A stretch of DNA of 36,637 nt from an uncultured Sutterella sp. (GTDB lineage: Bacteria > Pseudomonadota > Gammaproteobacteria > Burkholderiales > Burkholderiaceae_F), in contig CAJLHF010000020.1 in the NCBI GenBank assembly GCA_905206365.1, forward strand, positions 1-36,637, given 5' to 3'. The translations under genes were made by a program, and so were the position numbers. This document shows, one piece after another, positions 8,922 to 18,115 of this stretch. Under the pieces are notes generated by a model, which saw only the letters and a list, made by a program, of their open reading frames with translations, did not search any database and was not told the DNA's origin. How positions within the stretch are numbered: position 1 is the first letter of the stretch; the number at the start of each line of letters is the position of its first letter.

Positions 8922-8986
8922 TTTCGACCACCCGGAGGGAGTTGCTGGAACGGCAGCTCCCTCACCGTAAAAAAGAGAGAATTACC

Positions 8987-9976
8987 ATGACTATTCAACG
9001 CCGTACCCTTCTCGGATCCGCCGTGGCCCTCGGCCTCAGCGGTCTCGGCGAGGTTTCCGCGAGTTCCGCCGTCGCCGCCTCGTCTCCCAAGCCCATTACC
9101 GTCTTTCACCCGTTCGAACCGAGTCCCTACGACGTCTTGAGTCGGGTGATCAACGAGGAACTCTCCAAGATCACGAAGCGGCCCGTGCTCTTCGAATACG
9201 GTCTCATGGGGCGTGCTGCTCGTGAAGTCGTTCAGGGCCCGAAGGACGGTTCCTATCTCTACTTCGCCGCGCTCGGACCGATGGTTCTGAAGCCCAACGT
9301 TCAGAAGGGGGCGCTTACGCCCGCTGACTTCAAGGCGGTCTGCCGCATGACGTTGCTTCCGATCGTCCTTGTTGCTTCAAAGAACGCCCCCTACAAGACT
9401 TTCAAAGAATTCGAGACCTACGCTCGTGCCAATCCCGGGAAGGTTCGCGTGGCCCTCACCAACTTCCCGAGCTCGATTCACTCGGGCATGACGTACTTCG
9501 TTCAAAAGCTCGCCAAGCTCGACGTGCAGCTCGTGACCCAGCCGACGAGCCCGCTCGAAGGGGCGATCGACACGCTGACCGGCATCACCGACGTGCTTAT
9601 CACGCACACCCCCGACGCGGAACGCTTCATCAAGCACGGCGACTTCGTGGCGTTGGCGACCTTCAATGAAGAACGTCTTTCCATGCTTCCCGACGTACCG
9701 ACCCTCAAGGAGCTCGGCTACGACTACGCCCAAACGAGTTGGCGCACGATCGTCGTGAACAAAGACACGCCGGACGAAATCGTCGAACAACTGGCCCGAA
9801 CGCTCAAGCGCGTCGCCGAGAGCGAAGCCGTTAGGAAGAGTGCGGAGGAAAACTGGGAACCGATGGCCTGGATGGGCCCCAAGGAAACGACGGCCTTCCT
9901 TGAAAAGGAACTGGCCTTCTACGAGAAGCTCACCAAGTCGCTCGGGATCCATTGGTCGCAAAAGACCGCGAAATAA
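8987..9976 (+). CDS. TctC/Bug-family periplasmic substrate-binding protein
   Basis: The 329-aa protein has a twin-arginine-like leader ('IQRRTLLGSAVALG') and the fold of Bug/TctC receptors: 'ITVFHPF' at the start of the mature domain, 'PVLFEYGLMGRAARE', 'YKTFKEFETYARANPGKV' and 'MLPDVPTLKELGYD'. TctC proteins bind carboxylates for tripartite tricarboxylate transporters, but no TctA or TctB gene is nearby. In Sutterellaceae-like bacteria such receptors often sit beside exported flavin reductases, so it may bind the electron acceptor of this operon (inference). The gap from the cytochrome gene is 65 bases, and the ribosome-binding site (AAGAGAGA) is modest. Confidence 0.9.
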   Translation: MTIQRRTLLGSAVALGLSGLGEVSASSAVAASSPKPITVFHPFEPSPYDVLSRVINEELSKITKRPVLFEYGLMGRAAREVVQGPKDGSYLYFAALGPMVLKPNVQKGALTPADFKAVCRMTLLPIVLVASKNAPYKTFKEFETYARANPGKVRVALTNFPSSIHSGMTYFVQKLAKLDVQLVTQPTSPLEGAIDTLTGITDVLITHTPDAERFIKHGDFVALATFNEERLSMLPDVPTLKELGYDYAQTSWRTIVVNKDTPDEIVEQLARTLKRVAESEAVRKSAEENWEPMAWMGPKETTAFLEKELAFYEKLTKSLGIHWSQKTAK

Positions 9977-9993
9977 GGCGTGAATGAAGCGAC

Positions 9994-10028
9994 AACGACA
10001 CGGCAAGCCTACGGCGAACCGTGTCGTT
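9994..10028 (+). terminator. Hairpin terminator of the flavin reductase operon
   Basis: A perfect 10-bp inverted repeat (9994-10003 with 10019-10028) with a 15-nt loop lies 18 bases after the TctC gene and is followed by TTTCTT with a short T-run. It lies between converging genes and could stop transcription from both sides. Confidence 0.6.
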
Positions 10029-10081
10029 TCTTGGTGTTAGCCCCTCGTGCTTCGAGCCTTATGAGGATAAAAAGCGAGCAA

Positions 10082-11920
10082 TCACTTCGCATCTGTCTCC
10101 AACGGGATATCCAGTTTCATCGCGATGCGCAGTCGGAGTTTCTCGCGTCGAGCCTCGAAAAAGGCAAAGAAGTCTTCCGGGTTGTCGGTCACGCCCTCCA
10201 AGAGCTCTTCTCGTATGTGCGCCGCACGGTCCCCTTCGGGGAGGGTGTTGAGCCACGCGAGCGGCATCATGTCGCTCTTTTCAAGGTTGATGTGGCTGGG
10301 GAGAAGCTGGAGGTTCGGCAGGAGATTGCGCTTCCATTCGGCTTCTCGGATCTGTTCGTCCGTATAGCCTGCCTGAGCGAGCACCTTTTTGCGACCGAAG
10401 AGGGCGTGAGGATAAATGTGATCGACGTGCTCGACGTCCCGACGAAGGCCCTTTCTGGGGAAAAGAATGTTGAGAAGCGTGAACGTTCGCCCCTTGCCCT
10501 TCTGAAGGTCGAGAAGCTCGTCGATCTCCTGACTTGTAAATTGGAGCGAACGGCCGCTTCGGAGCATTGTTTTCTCGATTTCTTCGTAGGGAAAGCGCTT
10601 CGTGCCTTGCTCGCCCGAGACGGCGTTGCGGATCGTCTCGCGCAGTTGCGAGAGGAACGTATCAACGCCCGACCCCCACGTACCCTGCTTCAGGATGGAG
10701 AGGTTGAACCAGCGGAGCAACAGGTGCCGATCTTCGGCGCAGGTCGCTGACGTGAGATAGGCATCCGTGGCTTCGCGGCTCTTCAGGTAGTATGCGACGG
10801 GCAGAATCGCATTTGCTGCCGCGAGGTTTTGCGTCGTGTAGCCGAAATCGTGCAGGAGCGTCACGGCAAGGCTGAGGTAGCGCTTGCAATCGGGCCATGA
10901 AGCTTCGAGCTTCTCCGAGTTGCTCCGTGTGAAATTTTCCACGGAGAACTTGATGCTGCCGATGTCGGAGAGCATCAATGCGGCCTTGAGGATGAAATCT
11001 TTCGAGAGATCGAAATCGTACCGTTCGAAGAGAGCGGCCCTAAGGGCGTTGATCTCTTCGCGCGCGTCCGTGTTGTCCCACTGCGCGATGGCGATCGACA
11101 GGAGCAAGTCCGAATAGCTGAGCGGAACGCCGCCCGAATTGAGGCGGATGAAGATGTTGAGGACGCGATCGAGACTTTCCGTTTCCTCCGAAAAATAGGT
11201 GAGTTCATCCGCGCGGTTGATGGCGGTGTCGAGTTTTCGAAGGATCTTGCGGGCCGAATTGCGCAGGAGCCGCAACTCGGCGGGAGCGGTTTCGCCGTTT
11301 TCGATTTCATCGAACTCATTCTCGAATTCGTCGTCTAGGTAGTTGTCGATGTTCCAGGTCGCATCGCACACCCGCGAGCACCGGAACCACCATTCGCCCC
11401 GAGTCTTGCCGCGCTCCGCTTCTTCATCCGTTTTGAATTCGAACGCATAGAGTCCCGACTCGTCCGGATTGTCGGCGTTCCGTGCGGCCTCGGGCGCGTG
11501 AAGCAGGTTGAGGTAGAGACGCGTTTCGGGGAACGCATCGTCTTTGTCCCAGCGACCGTACGGTTTTTTGGCGGCGTAGGTGCCGCGCAAGCCGATGTAG
11601 AGCGCCGTCATGCGCTGCTGACCGTCAAGCACGGCGTCGAACCCTTCCGGGGGGATGACGTCGGGCAGGCGGCAACGGTAGTTGTCGCGCTCGTGGTAGG
11701 AACGCATGAAAGCATAGAAACGATACTTTTCGCGCTGTTCCGGTCGAATTTTCCAAAAAAGAAAAGTTCCGATCGGATAGCCGCGCATCAACGAATCGAA
11801 GAGCCCGCAGATCTTTTCGCGCTTCCAGACGAATTCGCGTTGAATGGCGGGGAGAAGGTAGCGATTGTTCTCCAGGTCGCGGATCACCTTCCCGATCCGC
11901 AGGCTGAATGCTTGAGCCAT
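10082..11920 (-). CDS. DUF262/DUF1524 (GmrSD-like) type IV restriction protein
   Basis: From the ATG at 11920 (GAGGGG five bases upstream) the product has 612 residues. The N-terminal DUF262 half shows 'QREFVWKREKICGLFDSLMR' (residues 27-46) and the ParB-like NTPase signature DGQQR (99-103); 'FIRLNSGGVPLS' follows in the middle. The C-terminal DUF1524 half carries an HNH-type nuclease: 'HVDHIYPH' (498-505), then 'NLLPNLQLLPSHIN' and Lys548. In GmrSD the two halves cleave glucosylated hydroxymethylcytosine phage DNA in an NTP-dependent way; this fused form is the likely functional equivalent. The frame stays open upstream to 12409, but that part lacks protein-like composition. The gene faces away from the type III operon. 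Confidence 0.88.
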   Translation of the reverse strand: MAQAFSLRIGKVIRDLENNRYLLPAIQREFVWKREKICGLFDSLMRGYPIGTFLFWKIRPEQREKYRFYAFMRSYHERDNYRCRLPDVIPPEGFDAVLDGQQRMTALYIGLRGTYAAKKPYGRWDKDDAFPETRLYLNLLHAPEAARNADNPDESGLYAFEFKTDEEAERGKTRGEWWFRCSRVCDATWNIDNYLDDEFENEFDEIENGETAPAELRLLRNSARKILRKLDTAINRADELTYFSEETESLDRVLNIFIRLNSGGVPLSYSDLLLSIAIAQWDNTDAREEINALRAALFERYDFDLSKDFILKAALMLSDIGSIKFSVENFTRSNSEKLEASWPDCKRYLSLAVTLLHDFGYTTQNLAAANAILPVAYYLKSREATDAYLTSATCAEDRHLLLRWFNLSILKQGTWGSGVDTFLSQLRETIRNAVSGEQGTKRFPYEEIEKTMLRSGRSLQFTSQEIDELLDLQKGKGRTFTLLNILFPRKGLRRDVEHVDHIYPHALFGRKKVLAQAGYTDEQIREAEWKRNLLPNLQLLPSHINLEKSDMMPLAWLNTLPEGDRAAHIREELLEGVTDNPEDFFAFFEARREKLRLRIAMKLDIPLETDAK

Positions 11921-11986
11921 GATTCCCCTCGTGAAGTTGTAGTTCGGGCTGAAATCAAGTCGATTCGAATTGCTTCGGCCCCGTCG

Positions 11987-11992
11987 ATTGTA
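11987..11992 (-). promoter_or_regulatory. Possible -10 box for the DUF262 gene
   Basis: On the minus strand TACAAT lies about 67 bases before the start codon. No good -35 match is visible, so this is a candidate only. Confidence 0.25.
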
Positions 11993-12519
11993 CCGCCGGG
12001 GTTTCTTTGACATCAGGCCGGGGGGCGGACCTTCGGAGCGAAGAACCATCCTTTCGAAGACGGTTTTTTCCGGGCTCCGTTCAAAGAAAAGGCAATTGAG
12101 CTCTGCGTTGTAGTGTGGGCCGTGTTGTGTTATGCACCCGGGGCGCACTCGAGCGGAAACGCGATCCGCGGGTCTTGTAGTCCTCGGTCCACGCGGCTTC
12201 TCGGGTGGGGAATCGGGGATCGGGCTTGCAGTCCGCAGAAATCGTACGTTTCGTACCGATCGTTTCGCCGACCGAGCGGGGGGGGGGCGAGGGCCGGCAA
12301 CGTGGTACGAAGCGGAACTCCTCGGGGCGCGGTTCCCCCTGTAGATGTCGGCAAGGGAGTACGCATGCGGGAAAACGGCCCCGTCCCGCCTCCCGGCTTG
12401 CGGATACAATCCTCAGCGCAACGTCGGGCGCCGCGGCGCCGTGCGGACGGTCGCGCCGTGTTTCCCGCAGGGCGCAGGAAGCAGGGCGACGCCGTGAAAA
12501 AGAAGAAAGGAACGAATCC
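11993..12519. other. Divergent intergenic region with a G10 tract
   Basis: About 530 bases separate the DUF262 gene from the type III operon. No gene is convincing. It contains a run of ten G (12278-12287). AAAGGA at 12506-12511 serves as the ribosome-binding site for the GTG at 12520. The plus-strand promoter is not obvious; TACAAT at about 12405-12410 is a possible -10 box. Confidence 0.45.
12278..12287. repeat. Homopolymeric G10 tract between divergent operons
   Basis: Ten consecutive G on the plus strand lie in the non-coding region upstream of the type III operon and of the DUF262 gene. A tract this long is prone to slipped-strand mispairing and could alter promoter spacing. No promoter elements were seen flanking it. 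Confidence 0.6.
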
Positions 12520-12715
12520 GTGAACCCTCCGGTTTTTTACGACAACATCAACAAGCGTCTGATCGACGGCCTTCGAGAGACCATCGAACGGAGCGATCGC
12601 GTGAGCGTCGCCGGAAGCGCGTTCTCGGTCTATGCGTTCGAGGCGCTTCGCAAGGAGTTCGCGAGGCATCGGCGCATTTCGGTTTCTCTATACGTCCCCC
12701 GCTATTTTGAGACTC
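12520..12715 (+). pseudogene. PLD-domain DEAD/SNF2 helicase, N-terminal remnant
   Basis: The GTG at 12520, eight bases after AAAGGA, opens 'FYDNINKRLIDGLRETIER', then 'AFSVYAFEALRKEF'. This is the typical start of helicases with an N-terminal phospholipase-D-like domain that accompany type III restriction operons. The match continues in the +1 frame as 'GIGAFRFLYTSPAI', so there is a frameshift near 12,665. After about 12,715 the remaining 900-1,000 residues are gone. The good ribosome-binding site suggests it was once the first gene of the operon and may still act as a translated leader. Confidence 0.6.
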
Positions 12716-12749
12716 GACATGTCGGGCACCCTGAACGCATGCATCTCGC

Positions 12750-13141
12750 TTTGCCTCGCTCCTTCTCGGAGCGATTCCGCAACACATCGTGCTCGCGCTC
12801 TCCTTCGCGGGCGAAACGCGTTTGGTCGTGCGGTACGGCGAAACGATGAGTCGCCTCTTTTTGACGACGAAGATTGGGAGCGTCGGGCTCCTCTGGAGGT
12901 TCGAGGGGCGGACCTCGATGCGGTTTGGTTTCGCTTCGTCGGTGCCGTCGCCGGACTTGAGTTCGGAGACGAAACGCTTTCCGCTAAACTGCGACGGCGT
13001 GCCGAGGACGAACGGACCGAAGCCCGAATCGCCCGACTCGAAAAGCAACTTCGCGCGGAAGTTCAACCGCGCCGCAAGTACGATTTGCACCGGCAGATTT
13101 CGGCGCTCAAAAGCGCTTTGACGAAGGATCGAGATCAATGA
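12750..13141 (+). pseudogene. DUF4391-family protein, truncated and frameshifted
   Basis: Two frames together read as the latter part of a DUF4391 protein. 'LLGAIPQHIVLALSFAGETR' lies in one frame, and after a shift near 12,845 'DEDWERRAPLEVRGADLDAV' continues in another. The latter runs into the typical C-terminal coiled coil ('ARIARLEKQLRAEVQPRRKY') and stops at 13139-13141. DUF4391 proteins commonly stand between the PLD-type helicase and mod in such operons. Here the N-terminal third is missing and the sequence abuts the helicase remnant, so one deletion probably removed most of both genes. Its stop codon overlaps the mod ATG (ATGA). Confidence 0.6.
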
Positions 13142-15038
13142 TTACCCCCCCCCCCAAGACGAAAAAATCAAGGTAAACGATGATGTTACGAGAATTACAG
13201 GCCGTCAGGAATGTAATCTCGATCGTATCGGGGAACTCTTCCCCGAGTGTCTCACGGAGACGATTCGCGACGGCGTGACGTGCCGCGCGGTCGACTTCGA
13301 GAAGCTTCGAGCCGCGCTTTCCGATTCGGTTGCGGACGGCATGCCCGAGCGCTACGGGTTGACGTGGCCCGGCAAGCGCAGGGCCGTTGCGCTTGCGAAT
13401 GCGCCGACCTCGAAGGTGCTGCGCCCCGTGCGCGAAAAAAGTTCGGACTTCGAGACGACGGGGAACGTTTTCATCGAGGGCGACAATCTCTCGGTCCTCA
13501 AATGTCTGCGCGAAGCCTACCTCGGGCGCGTGAAGATGATTTACATCGATCCGCCCTACAACACCGGGGGCGATTTCATCTATCGCGACAATTTCTTTCT
13601 GTCGAAGGACGAATATCTCGCCTCAAGCGGTCAGCGGGACCCCGAAGGGGGAATGCTCGTCGGCAACCCCGAGGTGAACGGGCGCTTCCACACGGACTGG
13701 CTCAACATGATGTACCCGCGACTCAAGGTGGCGCGCGACCTCCTGAGCGACGACGGCATCATCATGATCAGCATCGACTACAACGAGAATTTCAATCTGC
13801 GCGCGGTCTGCAACGAGATTTTCGGCGAGTCGAATTTCCTGGGCGAAATCTACTGGGAGTCGAAAACCAAGTCGCAAAACACTTCCTCGGCCTTCGCGAA
13901 GTTGCAGCCGAAGGTGGAAGTGATCTTGGTGTATGCGAAGAATCAGCGCAAGAACTTCAACCTCGTCACGGTCGGCGCGAAGGCATACGAGCTCTCCGAC
14001 GAAAAAGGCGCGTACCGCGAGTACGTCCTCGAAGAGATGAATGCCGCGGGAACCCGCGGTCGCGAAACGATGGTGTACGCGATCGAGGTCGACGGCGAAA
14101 GCGTCAAGCCCCGTGAAGGCATGCAATGGAAGGTCGGTAAGGAAACCGTCGAAGCCATGCGTCGTGCGGGCGACGTACTCATTCGCGACGGCAAGGTCGT
14201 CCTGAAAATCCGTCCGGGCACGGAGCGCGCGGAAAAGACGTTGCCCTTCTGGGGGCTGATCGACAAAACGATCGGCACCGCGGAATCGGCCAAGAAGGAG
14301 CTCTCGGAGATGATGGACGGTCCCGTTTTCGAGACCGTAAAGCCCGTCGAACTCATCCGCAAACTCGTTTTTCACGTCACGGACCCCGACGACATCGTCC
14401 TCGACTTTTTTGCGGGCAGCGGCACGACCGCGCACGCCGTCATGCGCTTGAACGGCGAGGACGGCGGCCGCCGCCGTTTCATCCTCGTGCAGATCGATGC
14501 CGAGGTGACGAAAGAGGACGTCGTCCCCTACGGGCTCGGATATCGCAACATTGCCGAAATTACCCGCGAGCGTATCGTTCGATCGGGCAAACGCGTGCTC
14601 GACGAAACGGAGCTGACGGGGCATCGTCCCGACACGGGTTTCAGATATTTCCGCGTCGACGACGCAAACATGCGCGATGTGGCCCGGCGGCCCGACGAGA
14701 CTCGCCAGGACGATCTCTTCGCGCAGGCCGACAACATTCGTGCCGATCGCACGCCGGAGGATCTGCTCGTTCAGGCGATGCTCGCGCTCGGCGTCACGCT
14801 CGACGCGCCCGTGCGGCAGACGACCGTGGCGGGAAAGACGTTCTACGACGTGGCCGAGGGGTATCTGCTCGCAAGCTTCGACGCCTATCTGACGGACGAT
14901 GTTCTTGAAGCGATGGCCAAGCGCAAACCCGCTTACGCCGTCGTGCGCGACGCGGGATTTGACTCGGACAGCGTCGCGGACAATTTCCGGCAGATTTTCA
15001 AGACCTATTCTCCCGAAACGTGCTGCAAGGTGATCTGA
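13138..15038 (+). CDS. mod: Type III DNA methyltransferase (Mod), phase variable, OFF as sequenced
   Basis: This is the specificity and methylation subunit of a type III restriction-modification system. It is a beta-class N6-adenine methyltransferase: motif IV 'YIDPPYNTG' (DPPY at about residues 138-141 of the full frame), then a target-recognition region, then motif I 'DFFAGSGTT' (from about 424). The conserved N-terminus ('NLDRIGELFPE', 'RYGLTWPGKR') lies in a frame with no start codon upstream of the GTG at 13275. The ATG at 13138, overlapping the preceding stop codon as ATGA, is followed by ATT A and eleven C. With 11 C this frame ends after 12 codons; with 12 or 9 C it enters the methyltransferase frame and gives about 633 aa. 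Weak internal starts such as GTG 13275 would lose conserved residues. The res gene starts two bases after the stop. Confidence 0.92.
13145..13155 (+). repeat. C11 simple repeat at codons 3-6 of mod
   Basis: Eleven C directly follow the mod start (ATG ATT A). The length sets the reading frame: 12 or 9 C is ON, 11 is OFF. Homopolymeric tracts in the 5' end of mod genes are the known basis of phase-variable type III systems (phasevarions) in several host-associated bacteria. Confidence 0.85.
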
Positions 15039-15040
15039 CG

Positions 15041-18000
15041 ATGAAATTTCAGTTTACACTTCAGCAATATCAGGACGACGTCGTCAAAAGTACGCTCGCC
15101 GTCTTCAAGGGGCAGCACTTCGGACGTCCGATCGCGTATCGGCAGGACGTCGGGGAGCTCGCGATCGAGATTCTCGGCGAGAAGAATGCGCCGGTGACGC
15201 TCGGCGCGGCCGACCTTCTTGAGAACATTCGCAACGTGCAACGCGCAAACGGCGTGCGGCTCTCCTCGAAGCTCGCACCCTCGCAGGGGCTCGGAGCGTG
15301 CGTGCTCGACGTCGAAATGGAAACGGGGACGGGGAAGACCTACGTTTACATTCAGACGATGTTCGAGCTGAAGCGCGCTTACGGTTGGAAAAAGTTCATC
15401 GTCGTCGTTCCGACCGTGGCGATTCGCGAAGGGGTTGCGAAGAGCTTTGCCGTGCTGCAGGACCACTTTATGGAGCGGTTCGGCGAAAAGGCCCGCTACT
15501 TCATCTACAACAGCAAGAACCTCAACGACATCGCCGCCTTTGCGAACAGCTCGGCCCTTTCGGTGATGATCATCAACATGCAGGCCTTCAGTGCGTCCTT
15601 GAAGCCCGATGGCACGCAAAAAGAGGCGAAGATCATCAATTCGGAGCGCGACGCGTTCGGCAGCCGCCGCCCGATCGACGTGATTGCGGATACCCGTCCG
15701 ATTCTCATCCTCGACGAGCCGCAAAAGCTCGAAGGGGCGGCCACGTTGAACGGGATGAAGAGCTTCAAGCCGCTTTTTTCAATCAACTACTCGGCCACGC
15801 ACAAAACGAAGCACAACCTCATCTACGCGCTCGATGCGGTCGATGCGTTCCGGGAAAAGCTCGTGAAGCGCATTGAGGTGAAGGGGTTTGAGATCCGAAA
15901 CAACCTCGGCACGAGCGGCTTTCTCGCCCTCGAACGGATCGACCCCGGCAAGACGGGGCCGACCGCCCTCATCGCGCACGACATGCGTCTCGCCTCGGGC
16001 ATTCGTCGCACGCGAAGCCGCTTTGCGTTCGGGGACGACGTTAGGGCGAAGGCAAACGGCCTCAACGCGTACGCCGGGTTCGTTATCACGGATATCGATG
16101 CGGCGCGCAACTGCGTCGTGTTCGAAAACGGTACGACCCTCTTTGCGGGCGACGTTGCGGGAGACCTCGATCGGGACGTCATGTCGCGGGTTCAGATTTC
16201 CGAGACGATTCGCTCGCACTTCGAAAAAGAGCGCACCCTTTTCTTGCAGGGGATCAAGACGCTCTCGCTCTTTTTCATCGACGAAGTGGCGAACTACCGC
16301 GCTTACGACGACGAAGGCCGTCCCGTCAAGGCAAAGTTCGAAGCGTGGTTCGAGGAGGAGTATGCGCGTTGCCGCGATGACGTTCTCGCCGAGCTCGACG
16401 AGGACAATCCCGACGACCGTCGCTATGCGACGTACCTTCGCAGGATTGCTCCGCAGGAGACGCACGCCGGGTATTTCTCGGTCGACGCGAAAAAGCGCAG
16501 CATCGACTCCAAAGTGAAGCGCGACGGCAGTTGCGACGACAAGGACGCGTACGATCTTATTTTGCGCGACAAAGAGCGGCTTCTCGGCTTCGACGAGCCC
16601 GTGCGGTTCGTCTTCTCGCACTCGGCCCTTCAAGAAGGGTGGGACAACCCCAACATCTTTCAGATCTGCACGTTGCGCTCGACTCGCTCGGGTATTCGAA
16701 AGCGCCAGGAAGTGGGGCGCGGACTGCGTCTTTGCGTCAATGCGTCGGGCGTTCGGCAGGACGCCCGGGTGCTCGGCGAGCGCGTGCATGAGGTGAACGT
16801 TCTCACGGTCGTTGCAAACGAATCCTACAAGGATTTCGTTACGGCGTTGCAAAGCGAAACCCGCGAGACGCTGCGCGAGCGTCCCGATCGGGTATCGGCG
16901 GAGTTTTTCTCCGGGAAGACGTTCCGAACGGCGGACGGACGCGAACACGTCGTTACCGCGGACGAAGCGGAGGAGCTCGCGATCTATTTTCGCTTTCAGG
17001 GCTACGTCGACAAGGACGGTCGCGTGTCGAGCCGCTTCAAGGACGCGGTGTCGACGGGCGGACTCGCACCGATGCAACCCGCGCTCGATGAGTTCCGGCC
17101 TTTCGCGGATGCCGCGATCAAGTCCGTTCAGTCGCTCTTTGACGCGTCGTTCGACGTCTCGGCCTGGGTGAGCGACGGGCACCGTACGGTGCTTCGCAAC
17201 AAAATCAACCGCACGAACTTCGAGAAAGCGGAGTTTCGCGAGTTGTGGGACCGCATCAGTCGAAAGTACACGTACACCGTGCACTACGACAGCACCGAGC
17301 TCGTTGAAAAAGCCGTCGCGTCGATCGAAAAGAATTTGTTCGTTCGCTCTCTCGGTTACGTCAAGGTGACGGGCGAGCAACGGGAGGCCGACCGGTTCGA
17401 AGAAACCGGGACGCAGGAAGGCACCGAACGGCTCGCCGAGGTGGCCGTCGACGTGTCGTACGATCTCGTCGGCGACGTGGCCGCCGGGGCGACGCTCACG
17501 CGACGGACGGCCGTGGACATTCTGCGACGCATCTCCCCGCAAAAGTTCGCGCTCTTCGCGCGCAACCCCGAGGAGTTCATCCGCAACGTCTCGAAGCTGA
17601 TCCGCGAAGAAAAGTCGACCATGATCGTGGAGCATCTGAGCTACCACGTCACGAGCGAACGGTACGATTCCGACATCTTCATGCTCGAAAAGTCGAACCT
17701 CCCTCTCAATTCGCCCGTCGCCGCGAAGCACGTCATGGAGTACGTGGCTGCCGACAGCGAGGTCGAACGACAACTTGCCGCATCGCTCGATCGGGCGGAA
17801 GAAGTGTCCGTGTACGCCAAATTGCCGCGCTCCTTTCAGATTCCAACGCCCGTCGGGAACTACGCCCCCGACTGGGCGATCGCCTTCAAGAAAGGGTCGT
17901 TCCGACACGTCTTCTTCGTGGCGGAGACGAAAGGCAGCTTGGACTCCTGCCAATTGAGCGCGATCGAGGCCGATAAAATCGAGTGCGCGAAGAAGCTCTT

Positions 18001-18115
18001 CAACGAAGCGCACCTGGCTGGAGACGTTCGCTATCACCGCGTGACGAGCTACCGGGATTTGCTTGACGCGATTCGAGCCGTGGACGAGGCGGAAGTCGCG
18101 TCTCCGACCGAATAA
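15041..18115 (+). CDS. res: Type III restriction endonuclease (Res)
   Basis: The 1,024-aa subunit translocates along or diffuses on DNA using ATP and cuts together with Mod. It has a superfamily 2 helicase core: Walker A 'ETGTGKT' (residues 94-100), the Res-type Walker B variant DEPQ (225-228), 'HSALQEGWDNPNIFQ' and 'EVGRGLRLCVN' (helicase motifs V and VI). The C-terminal nuclease is of the PD-(D/E)xK type, with Asp944, Glu962 and Lys964 ('PDW' and 'AETKG'). All motifs are intact and the length is normal. AAGG ten bases before the ATG, and only two bases between it and the mod stop, support coupling to mod. If Mod is OFF, Res should be inactive too, because known type III Res enzymes need Mod for recognition. 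Confidence 0.95.
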   Translation: MKFQFTLQQYQDDVVKSTLAVFKGQHFGRPIAYRQDVGELAIEILGEKNAPVTLGAADLLENIRNVQRANGVRLSSKLAPSQGLGACVLDVEMETGTGKTYVYIQTMFELKRAYGWKKFIVVVPTVAIREGVAKSFAVLQDHFMERFGEKARYFIYNSKNLNDIAAFANSSALSVMIINMQAFSASLKPDGTQKEAKIINSERDAFGSRRPIDVIADTRPILILDEPQKLEGAATLNGMKSFKPLFSINYSATHKTKHNLIYALDAVDAFREKLVKRIEVKGFEIRNNLGTSGFLALERIDPGKTGPTALIAHDMRLASGIRRTRSRFAFGDDVRAKANGLNAYAGFVITDIDAARNCVVFENGTTLFAGDVAGDLDRDVMSRVQISETIRSHFEKERTLFLQGIKTLSLFFIDEVANYRAYDDEGRPVKAKFEAWFEEEYARCRDDVLAELDEDNPDDRRYATYLRRIAPQETHAGYFSVDAKKRSIDSKVKRDGSCDDKDAYDLILRDKERLLGFDEPVRFVFSHSALQEGWDNPNIFQICTLRSTRSGIRKRQEVGRGLRLCVNASGVRQDARVLGERVHEVNVLTVVANESYKDFVTALQSETRETLRERPDRVSAEFFSGKTFRTADGREHVVTADEAEELAIYFRFQGYVDKDGRVSSRFKDAVSTGGLAPMQPALDEFRPFADAAIKSVQSLFDASFDVSAWVSDGHRTVLRNKINRTNFEKAEFRELWDRISRKYTYTVHYDSTELVEKAVASIEKNLFVRSLGYVKVTGEQREADRFEETGTQEGTERLAEVAVDVSYDLVGDVAAGATLTRRTAVDILRRISPQKFALFARNPEEFIRNVSKLIREEKSTMIVEHLSYHVTSERYDSDIFMLEKSNLPLNSPVAAKHVMEYVAADSEVERQLAASLDRAEEVSVYAKLPRSFQIPTPVGNYAPDWAIAFKKGSFRHVFFVAETKGSLDSCQLSAIEADKIECAKKLFNEAHLAGDVRYHRVTSYRDLLDAIRAVDEAEVASPTE

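Noticed and set aside
12130..12669. Minus-strand frame of 179 codons over the DUF262/type III gap
   Set aside because: Opposite the helicase remnant; no ribosome-binding site and no motif.
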